Assembly (NCBI RefSeq): GCF_007859395.1
Contig: NZ_VOHD01000003.1
Location: 1,285,028-1,349,027 of the forward strand
Length of the DNA: 64,000 nucleotides
From: Planomicrobium sp. CPCC 101110
GTDB lineage: Bacteria > Bacillota > Bacilli > Bacillales_A > Planococcaceae
Reading direction: 5' to 3'
Made by a program: the position numbers and the translations under genes. Positions 57,871 to 64,000 of this stretch are shown one piece after another (the stretch's first letter is position 1; each line of letters opens with the position of its first letter). The notes below the pieces were generated by a model, which ran no database searches, was not told the origin of the DNA, and saw nothing but the letters and a program-made list of their open reading frames with translations.

Positions 57871-59835
57871 ATGTTGATCGGCAAAAGAATAAACGGCCGC
57901 TATAAAGTCATGGAACTGATCGGCGGCGGAGGAATGTCCAACGTCTATTTGGCGCACGATATGATATTGGACCGCGATATCGCAATCAAGGTTTTGCGCT
58001 ACGACTTTTCAAATGAAGAAGAGCTTCGCCGGCGTTTTCAACGGGAAGCGCTATCAACAACAAGTCTTGCCCATCCGAATATCGTGAATATTTTTGATGT
58101 GGGGGAAGATGGCTCTATTCATTATTTGGTGATGGAATATGTACCTGGAAAAACATTGAAAGAATACATAATCGAACACTCACCGGTAGCGCCTGAACGG
58201 GCGGTCGAGATTATGAAACAACTGACTTCAGCCTTGGCACACGCTCATCATAACCAAATCGTCCACCGCGACATCAAACCGCAGAACATATTGATGGATG
58301 AAGACGGCAATGTGAAGATTAGTGATTTTGGAATCGCCATGGCATTGAGCGCAACTTCATATACCCAAACCAATTCCGTGCTTGGAACAGTGCATTATTT
58401 GTCTCCTGAACAGGCGCGCGGAGGAACAGCAAACAAGAAATCGGATATTTATTCCCTTGGAATTGTCATGTACGAATTGTTGACCGGGAAATTGCCTTTT
58501 TCCGGGGAATCGGCTGTTTCCATTGCATTGAAGCATCTGCAAACCGAAACTCCGTCCTTGCGGTCGATTGTACCGACCCTTCCGCAGAGTGTTGAGAACG
58601 TCGTTCTGAAAGCAACTGCGAAAAAAATGCAGTACCGCTACCAATCCGCCGATGAAATGGAAGCGGATCTATCAACCGTATTAGCTCCCGAGCGATTGAA
58701 CGAACCGAAATTCAAAGTTCCTGAAGATCAGGATGAAACTCGTGCCATGCCCGTCATCAAAAATGTCGCAGCCTATGAAAATGCCGAGGATACAAAAACG
58801 ATCACTCCTTTCCCGGCCGAACCCGGCAATAAATCAAAGCCGGCTCCGCCCAAAAAAGCCAAAGAAAAAAAGAAAAAGTGGCCGTGGCTATTGGCCATTC
58901 TTGGATTTTTGCTCATTGCCGGACTCGTAACTGCACTGGCATTCCCGGGGTTGTTCGGGCCAAGGCAAGCGGCTGTTCCGGAAGTGGCTGGGATGGAGCG
59001 GACCGAAGCGATTGAAGAGCTGAGGGCGGCCGGTTTCGTTTTAGGAGAGGAAACCGAGGCGTTCTCGGAAGAAGTTGAAGAAGGCGATGTTATCCGTACA
59101 ATTCCGGAAGCCGGAAAAATGCGGGACCGTGAATCCGAAATCCAGCTGTTTGTCAGCAGAGGGAAAGAAACCGTTGAATTGGATGATTATGTAGGCGAAA
59201 TGATTGAAGAGGCAACAGAGCTGCTGGAAGAACAGAATTTCCAATCGGTTGAACAAACCGAGGAATTTTCTGATGAGCCTGCGGGTACAATACTTGAACA
59301 GAGGCCAAGGGCAGGAACTGAGATTGTCGTCAGTGAAACCGAGATTGAGTTCACTGTCAGCAAAGGCAAGGACATGCGGGAAGTTGAAGATCTGACAGGC
59401 TATACGGAAGCCGATCTCAATGAATACGCGCGTTCATCCGGTTTCAACATCCGGATTGTCGGGGAAGAGTCTTCAGACAGCATAGAGGCAGGCATGGTGC
59501 TTGCGCAGAGCCCTGCAGGAAGTGAACAGCTTGAAGCCGGCAGTACCATTGAAGTGACCATGTCTTCCGGCCGGGCGGCATTGCCCTTGAAAACTTACAT
59601 CAAATCTGTGGAAATTCCATATGAAGAGGAAGATGGGGAAGAACAGACGGTGCAAATCTATATTCAGGACCAGGATGACAGCATGGCGGAACCTGTCGAG
59701 GAATTCACGATCACGGAAAACGAAACAAGAGAAATTGAGCTGCAGATAGCGGAAGGCGAAAGTGCAGTTTACCGTATATTCCGGAATTCGACCGTGATTT
59801 TAGAAGAGACCATTCCTTATGATAGTGTGGAATGA
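57871..59835 (+). CDS. prkC: PASTA-domain Ser/Thr protein kinase PrkC
   Basis: A 654-residue membrane kinase sensing muropeptides or lipid II. The kinase domain (residues about 11-270) has the glycine loop GGGGMSN, K40, HRDIKPQN with D134, DFG at 152-154 and a TxY-like activation segment (YTQTNSVLGTVHYLSPEQA). A basic juxtamembrane stretch of lysines leads to one membrane segment (about 337-360). Outside follow three PASTA repeats (about 367-432, 435-500, 503-570) and a C-terminal domain of about 80 residues. Paired with PrpC as in most Firmicutes. Confidence 0.96.
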   Translation: MLIGKRINGRYKVMELIGGGGMSNVYLAHDMILDRDIAIKVLRYDFSNEEELRRRFQREALSTTSLAHPNIVNIFDVGEDGSIHYLVMEYVPGKTLKEYIIEHSPVAPERAVEIMKQLTSALAHAHHNQIVHRDIKPQNILMDEDGNVKISDFGIAMALSATSYTQTNSVLGTVHYLSPEQARGGTANKKSDIYSLGIVMYELLTGKLPFSGESAVSIALKHLQTETPSLRSIVPTLPQSVENVVLKATAKKMQYRYQSADEMEADLSTVLAPERLNEPKFKVPEDQDETRAMPVIKNVAAYENAEDTKTITPFPAEPGNKSKPAPPKKAKEKKKKWPWLLAILGFLLIAGLVTALAFPGLFGPRQAAVPEVAGMERTEAIEELRAAGFVLGEETEAFSEEVEEGDVIRTIPEAGKMRDRESEIQLFVSRGKETVELDDYVGEMIEEATELLEEQNFQSVEQTEEFSDEPAGTILEQRPRAGTEIVVSETEIEFTVSKGKDMREVEDLTGYTEADLNEYARSSGFNIRIVGEESSDSIEAGMVLAQSPAGSEQLEAGSTIEVTMSSGRAALPLKTYIKSVEIPYEEEDGEEQTVQIYIQDQDDSMAEPVEEFTITENETREIELQIAEGESAVYRIFRNSTVILEETIPYDSVE

Positions 59836-59873
59836 CAGCTGCCGATTAATGTGATTATAAAAGGAGTGAAAGC

Positions 59874-60770
59874 ATGCCGAAAGGTCAAATTAGAAAAGCG
59901 TTGAGCGGATTTTATTATGTCCAGGACCAAGATGAAGACCGCTACATCCAATGCAGGGGACGGGGTGTATTCCGGAACCGGCAGATTTCTCCGCTGGTCG
60001 GGGATTTTGTGGACTATGAAGCGGATAACGATTTGGAAGGGACGATCACGGTAGTCCATGAACGCAAAAACGAACTCGTGCGGCCGCCGATCGCCAATAT
60101 TGATCAAGCCATTCTCGTTTTTTCAGCGAAACAGCCGGATTTCCATCCGCTCTTGCTTGATCGGTTCTTAACAGCGATCGAATCGCATTTCATCAAGCCT
60201 GTGATTTGCCTGACCAAAATAGACTTGCTGGCAGAAGACGAAAAAAAGCAACTGCAAAAGTATATAGCGGACTACGAAAAAATCGGGTATGAAGTCATCC
60301 CCACTTTCAAAGGGGATGCAGAATTGGCGGAACGGCTGATGCCGGTATTGGAAGGGAAAACGAGTGTATTGGCTGGGCAGTCAGGCGTCGGAAAATCAAC
60401 GCTTTTGAATACCATCCTGCCTTCGCTGGAGCTGAAAACCGATGATATTTCACAGGCGCTAAATCGAGGGAAACATACAACGCGCCATGTGGAACTTATC
60501 GAAGTGAATAAAGGGTTGTTGGCTGATACGCCGGGATTCAGTTCTTTCGATTTTGAAACTGTTGAAAAAGAAGAGCTTTCCGATTGTTTTCCTGAAATGG
60601 CTGAGCGCTCAGGAAAGTGCAAATTCAGGGAATGCCTGCATCTGAACGAACCGAAATGCGCTATAAAAGCAGCTGTAGAAGCTGATGAAATTCCGGATTA
60701 CCGGTACAAGCATTACTTGAAGTTTTTAGAAGAAATTATGACGCGAAAGCCGAGGTATCCGAATGATTAA
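59874..60770 (+). CDS. rsgA: Ribosome small subunit-dependent GTPase RsgA
   Basis: A 298-residue circularly permuted GTPase (CpgA/YloQ) acting late in 30S assembly. An N-terminal OB fold (about 1-65) precedes the permuted G domain: TKIDL (G4), GQSGVGKSTLLN (G1, G168-S175), then DTPGFSSF (G3). The C-terminal zinc finger has FRECLHLNEPKCAIKAAVE. AAAGGAGTGAAAGC precedes the ATG. It overlaps rpe by 8 bases. Confidence 0.96.
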   Translation: MPKGQIRKALSGFYYVQDQDEDRYIQCRGRGVFRNRQISPLVGDFVDYEADNDLEGTITVVHERKNELVRPPIANIDQAILVFSAKQPDFHPLLLDRFLTAIESHFIKPVICLTKIDLLAEDEKKQLQKYIADYEKIGYEVIPTFKGDAELAERLMPVLEGKTSVLAGQSGVGKSTLLNTILPSLELKTDDISQALNRGKHTTRHVELIEVNKGLLADTPGFSSFDFETVEKEELSDCFPEMAERSGKCKFRECLHLNEPKCAIKAAVEADEIPDYRYKHYLKFLEEIMTRKPRYPND

Positions 60771-61428
60771 AATCGCACCGTCTATTTTAGCTGCGGATTT
60801 TTCCAAACTGGGAGAAGAAGTATTGGAAGTTGAAAAAGCAGGAGCGGACTGGATTCATATTGATGTCATGGATGGCCATTTTGTGCCGAACATCACGATG
60901 GGCCCGATCGCAGTGGAAGCGCTGCGGCCGCTGACGAAGCTGCCGCTTGACGTCCACTTGATGATTGAAGATCCGGACAGATATATTGAAGACTTCGCGA
61001 AAGCCGGCGCCGATTGGATTACCGTCCATGTAGAAGCGGCAACGCATCTACACCGGACGATCGAGCTGATCCGGTCGTTTGGCGTCAAACCGGGCGTGGT
61101 GCTGAATCCGCACACACCGGTCGAGTCCATCCAACACATTTTGGAAGATATTGATATGGTTCTGTTCATGACCGTCAATCCCGGGTTTGGCGGACAGAAG
61201 TTTATCCATTCCGTCATACCGAAAGTCGAGCAGCTTGCCCAGATCGTCAAGGACAAAAGCCTTTCGCTCGAAATCCAGATTGACGGCGGCATCAACGAAG
61301 AAACGATTGTGCTTTGCGCAAAAGCCGGCGCAACAGTTTTTGTTGCCGGATCGGCCATTTATGGCAAAGAAGACCGCGCTAAAGCGCTTCAGTCCATCAA
61401 AAGAGCCGGAGAAGAGGCGGTTTTGTGA
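60763..61428 (+). CDS. rpe: Ribulose-phosphate 3-epimerase
   Basis: A 221-residue TIM-barrel enzyme interconverting ribulose 5-phosphate and xylulose 5-phosphate. PSILAADFSKLGEE, HIDVMDGHFVPNITMG, DVHLMIEDPDRY, MTVNPGFGGQKFI and IQIDGGINEET contain the metal-binding histidines and catalytic aspartates. The gene is translationally coupled to both neighbours. Confidence 0.96.
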   Translation: MIKIAPSILAADFSKLGEEVLEVEKAGADWIHIDVMDGHFVPNITMGPIAVEALRPLTKLPLDVHLMIEDPDRYIEDFAKAGADWITVHVEAATHLHRTIELIRSFGVKPGVVLNPHTPVESIQHILEDIDMVLFMTVNPGFGGQKFIHSVIPKVEQLAQIVKDKSLSLEIQIDGGINEETIVLCAKAGATVFVAGSAIYGKEDRAKALQSIKRAGEEAVL

Positions 61429-62063
61429 AAGTCGTCCTTGTGGCTGGCGGGCCGGCGGATGAATTGCCTGATTTGTCGGCATGGCCGGATGCGGCTTATA
61501 TAGGCGTTGACGCCGGTACTGTCAGATTGCTCGAGAATGGCATTACGCCAAACTGGGCTGTCGGGGATTTTGATTCGGTCACGCCAGAAGAGTACAGGGA
61601 GATTGAGAAGCTTTTCCCTGGCATAACCCGGGTAGCCTCAGAAAAAGACGAGACGGATACAGAGCTGGCGCTTGAGAAAGCGATGGAATTCCAACCGGAA
61701 ACAGTCATCATCACAGGAGTTACGGGAGGGCGTCTTGATCATTATATGAGCGCTTTGCATGCTGTCTATTCTTACCAGCGAAACTTTCCGGCGGTCCGTT
61801 TTTTTCTCATCAACCATAAAAACCGCATCCGTTTTTTAACGCCTGGCCGCCATGGGGTGAAGCGGGATGAACGCTATCCTTTCATCTCGTTCTATCCTTT
61901 CGCTGAAACAGTGGAAGGATTGACTCTCGAAAGCTTTAAGTATGAAGTGGAAAGCGAATCGATCGCTTTCGGCTCGACACGCTTTATCAGCAACGAGCTT
62001 GAAGGAGAAGGGACGGTTTCTTTCACAAAAGGAAGCTGTATCATGATTGAAAGTGCGGATTGA
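61425..62063 (+). CDS. thiN: Thiamine pyrophosphokinase
   Basis: A 212-residue enzyme converting thiamine and ATP to thiamine diphosphate. GVDAGTVRLLENGITPNWAVGDFDS, SEKDETDTELALEKAM and ITGVTGGRLDHYMSAL are the active-site segments with the conserved aspartates. The start is GTG overlapping the rpe stop (GTGA). In B. subtilis the small sporulation gene spoVM follows; I found no such reading frame in the 140 bases before rpmB. Confidence 0.94.
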   Translation: MKVVLVAGGPADELPDLSAWPDAAYIGVDAGTVRLLENGITPNWAVGDFDSVTPEEYREIEKLFPGITRVASEKDETDTELALEKAMEFQPETVIITGVTGGRLDHYMSALHAVYSYQRNFPAVRFFLINHKNRIRFLTPGRHGVKRDERYPFISFYPFAETVEGLTLESFKYEVESESIAFGSTRFISNELEGEGTVSFTKGSCIMIESAD

Positions 62064-62068
62064 ACCCG

Positions 62069-62105
62069 AAAGCCCTTGCAGGAAACTTCTGCAAGGGCTT
62101 TTGAA
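62069..62105 (+). terminator. Terminator after thiN
   Basis: A perfect stem AAGCCCTTGCAG / CTGCAAGGGCTT with a short loop is followed by TTTTG, 6 bases after the stop. Confidence 0.85.
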
Positions 62106-62156
62106 TGTTTGAAGATGAACCGGAATCGACCTAAAGAGATGATCCGGAACCCACGA

Positions 62157-62194
62157 AAAATGCCAGGCTGACGAGTGTCAGACCTGGCATTATT
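62157..62194 (-). terminator. Terminator of rpmB
   Basis: A nested hairpin, AATGCCAGG/CCTGGCATT outside and CTGAC/GTCAG inside, with a T-run on the minus strand, 10 bases beyond the rpmB stop. Confidence 0.85.
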
Positions 62195-62203
62195 CATGAG
62201 CGA

Positions 62204-62392
62204 TTATACGCGCTCAACTTTTCCTGATTTCAATGCTCTCGCAGAAACCCATACACGTTTCGGTTTACCGTCTACAAGGATGCGAACTTTTTGAAGGTTT
62301 GCTCCCCATGTACGTTTTGTCGAATTCATCGCGTGTGAACGGGCATTTCCGGAACGAGCTTTGCGTCCACTAACTGCACATACTTTTGGCAT
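62204..62392 (-). CDS. rpmB: 50S ribosomal protein L28
   Basis: A 62-residue basic ribosomal protein. [22 protein letters not shown] and [32 protein letters not shown] match the Bacillales L28. The two cysteines of a zinc ribbon pair are not kept as CxxC, so this looks like the zinc-independent form. GAGGAGGGAC precedes the start on this strand. It converges on thiN, as in B. subtilis. Confidence 0.96.
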   Translation of the reverse strand: MPKVCAVSGRKARSGNARSHAMNSTKRTWGANLQKVRILVDGKPKRVWVSARALKSGKVERV

Positions 62393-62424
62393 GTAAGTCC
62401 CTCCTCACAAGTGAAGCTGAAAAT

Positions 62425-62453
62425 TATAATAGAATTTCAGTTCGTTTTTCATT
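62425..62453 (-). promoter_or_regulatory. Promoter of rpmB
   Basis: On the minus strand TGAAAA (62453-62448) and consensus TATAAT (62430-62425) are 17 bases apart, about 32 bases before the start codon. Confidence 0.55.
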
Positions 62454-62612
62454 TCACATACTTTAATAATTTAACATAGACATAAGGGGTTTGCAACTAA
62501 TTTTCCTGCCCTTTCAAGAAAAAAACCTTTACACCCTTATCGCCTGCTTTTCTTATAGATTGGTTTCATGTAGAATGAAACTAGTGAAATAGGACTCAAG
62601 GGGGAATTTTGA

Positions 62613-62975
62613 ATGTCGATTGAATTAAAAAACGACTATGGCCAAATCGATATTTCCAATGACGTGATCGCACAAGTGGCAGGCGGAGCGGCAATCGAAT
62701 GCTACGGCATTGTGGGAATGGCTACCCAGCACCAGATCCGTGACGGCTTGACCGATATTTTGCGCAAGGAAAATTTCGCAAAAGGGGTCATCGTCCGGCA
62801 AGAAGGCACAGATCTGGTGATTGATATGTACGTCATCATCAGTTATGGGACAAAAATTTCTGAAGTGGCTTATCAAGTCCAATCTAAAGTCAAATATACG
62901 CTAACAAAAACCATCGGCATGCCTGTCAAAGCCGTAAACATTTATGTTCAGGGAGTTCGTGTCACGAACCCGTAA
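62613..62975 (+). CDS. yloU: Asp23/Gls24 family envelope stress protein YloU
   Basis: A 120-residue cytoplasmic protein of the Asp23/Gls24 family. IDISNDVIAQVAGGAAIECYGIVGM, VIDMYVIISYGTKISEVAYQVQ and VKAVNIYVQGVRV are typical. Homologues are membrane-associated stress proteins or linked to fatty-acid kinase; exact function is not established. AAGGGGG precedes the ATG. A weak promoter-like TTTTCT-17-TAGAAT lies at 62548-62576. It is followed by yloV after 18 bases. Confidence 0.92.
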   Translation: MSIELKNDYGQIDISNDVIAQVAGGAAIECYGIVGMATQHQIRDGLTDILRKENFAKGVIVRQEGTDLVIDMYVIISYGTKISEVAYQVQSKVKYTLTKTIGMPVKAVNIYVQGVRVTNP

Positions 62976-62993
62976 GAGGAGGAAAAATTGGTT

Positions 62994-64000
62994 ATGAAGC
63001 TATTGAACGGTATTCAATTCGCCGAAATGGTGCAAATGGGAGCTCATCATTTGTTCCAGAACGCGGATTATGTAGATGCATTAAATGTGTTTCCGGTGCC
63101 TGACGGCGATACGGGGACGAATATGAACCTATCGATGTCATCCGGAGCAAAAGAAACGGAAGCAAACGCTCAGGAGCATATCGGCAAAACCGCCGGAGCC
63201 TTGTCGAAAGGGCTCTTGATGGGAGCACGCGGAAATTCGGGCGTCATTTTATCCCAGTTGTTCAGGGGGTTCAGCAAGCATATAGAGAACAAGCCGGAAT
63301 TATCGGCGGCCCAATTTGCCGATGCTTTGCAGCACGGTGTTGAAACCGCTTATAAAGCAGTGATGAAGCCGGTAGAAGGAACCATTTTGACAGTCGCGAA
63401 AGATGCTGCCGCAAAAGGGATGGAATTGGCTAAAACCGAAGAAGATTTGATTGTGCTGTTTGAAGGGGTCGTAGCTGAAGCGAAAGCCTCGCTTGAGCGT
63501 ACGCCCGACCTGCTTCCTGTCCTTAAGGAAGTCGGGGTTGTCGACAGCGGCGGGCAAGGGCTCGTTTATGTCTACGAAGGCTTTTTAGCATGCTTGAAAG
63601 GCGAAAAACTGCCTGAAAAACACGCTCATGGCACTATGACGGAACTTGTCAGTGCAGAGCATCATAAAAGCATTGCAGGATTTATGGACACGGCAGACAT
63701 CGAGTATGGCTATTGCACTGAATTTATGGTGAAATTCGAAGAAGGCAAGCAAGAATTCAACGAAGCTTCTTTCAGGAGTGATTTAAGCGCTTACGGAGAT
63801 TCCTTGCTGGTGATTGCTGATGACGAGGTGGCGAAAATCCATATCCATTCCGAAGAACCGGGGAAAGTTCTTACATATGGCCAACAATACGGCAGTTTGG
63901 TCAGCATGAAAATCGAGAATATGCGCCAGCAGCATATCGACATCGTTGGAGAAGATTTCAAAAAAGATGCGCCTAAGGCGAAAACCAAACATCCATATGC
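62994..64000 (+). CDS. fakA: DAK2-domain fatty acid kinase FakA / YloV (3' end cut by window)
   Basis: About 335 codons of a protein usually near 550 residues. The N-terminal DhaL/DAK2 kinase domain shows ALNVFPVPDGDTGTNMNLSM with the metal-binding aspartates, LLMGARGNSGVILSQLFRGF and MKPVEGTILTVAKDAA. VSAEHHKS and the KIHIHSEEPGKVL segment begin the central domain. Family members phosphorylate fatty acids bound to FakB proteins. The ATG at 62994 is 11 bases after AGAGGAGG; an in-frame TTG at 62988 is spaced 5 bases from it and is an alternative start. Confidence 0.92.
   Translation, partial: MKLLNGIQFAEMVQMGAHHLFQNADYVDALNVFPVPDGDTGTNMNLSMSSGAKETEANAQEHIGKTAGALSKGLLMGARGNSGVILSQLFRGFSKHIENKPELSAAQFADALQHGVETAYKAVMKPVEGTILTVAKDAAAKGMELAKTEEDLIVLFEGVVAEAKASLERTPDLLPVLKEVGVVDSGGQGLVYVYEGFLACLKGEKLPEKHAHGTMTELVSAEHHKSIAGFMDTADIEYGYCTEFMVKFEEGKQEFNEASFRSDLSAYGDSLLVIADDEVAKIHIHSEEPGKVLTYGQQYGSLVSMKIENMRQQHIDIVGEDFKKDAPKAKTKHPY

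Overview
The window is chromosomal DNA from a low-to-moderate GC Gram-positive bacterium of the Bacillales, most probably family Planococcaceae (Planococcus/Planomicrobium type). The evidence is the Bacillus-like gene order, strong AGGAGG-type ribosome binding sites with many TTG/GTG starts, bacillithiol synthesis (bshC), two T-box leaders and PyrR attenuators. Genes that sit in these clusters in spore formers (spoVD, spoVE, spoIIGA-sigE-sigG, spoVM) are absent from their usual places, so a non-sporulating or sporulation-reduced lineage is likely. This is inference from one window.

Layout. 1-2900: tail of a three-subunit biotin-dependent acyl-CoA carboxylase operon. 2937-6117: panE-like reductase, a small membrane protein and bshC. 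6177-17942: compact division and cell wall (dcw) cluster mraZ-rsmH-ftsL-pbpB-mraY-murD-divIB-ylxW-ylxX-sbp-ftsA-ftsZ. 18009-24104: ylmE-sepF-ylmG-ylmH-divIVA and T-box-controlled ileS. 24263-25710: lspA and rluD. 25707-37345: complete pyrimidine operon pyrR-pyrP-pyrB-pyrC-carA-carB-pyrK-pyrD-pyrF-pyrE with two PyrR attenuators. 37346-37815: non-coding repeat block between two near-identical hairpins. 37854-40188 (minus): pabA and a pabB-pabC fusion. 40387-47491: accessory stretch with dsdA, a lipoprotein whose copper-binding cupredoxin domain is circularly permuted, a LysE/ArgO-type exporter, a T-box-controlled ArgRS of the SPNIAKPF type, a VOC protein, and an amino-acid ABC permease plus binding protein without an adjacent ATPase. 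47699-49363 (minus): rqcH. 49472-64000: a decayed remA, then gmk-rpoZ-coaBC-priA-def-fmt-rsmB-prpC-prkC-rsgA-rpe-thiN, convergent rpmB, yloU and the start of yloV/fakA.

The genes work together in four main blocks: septum and wall synthesis (PBP, MraY, MurD, FtsL/DivIB/FtsA/FtsZ/SepF/DivIVA); UMP synthesis under PyrR control; translation and protein maturation (IleRS, ArgRS, Def, Fmt, RsmB, RsgA, L28, RqcH, YlmH); and wall-sensing Ser/Thr signalling (PrkC/PrpC). No phage, insertion sequence, CRISPR array or obvious defence system was seen. The least ordinary items are the permuted cupredoxin, the remA pseudogene, the duplicated terminator around the repeat block, and the T-box/ArgRS/exporter neighbourhood.
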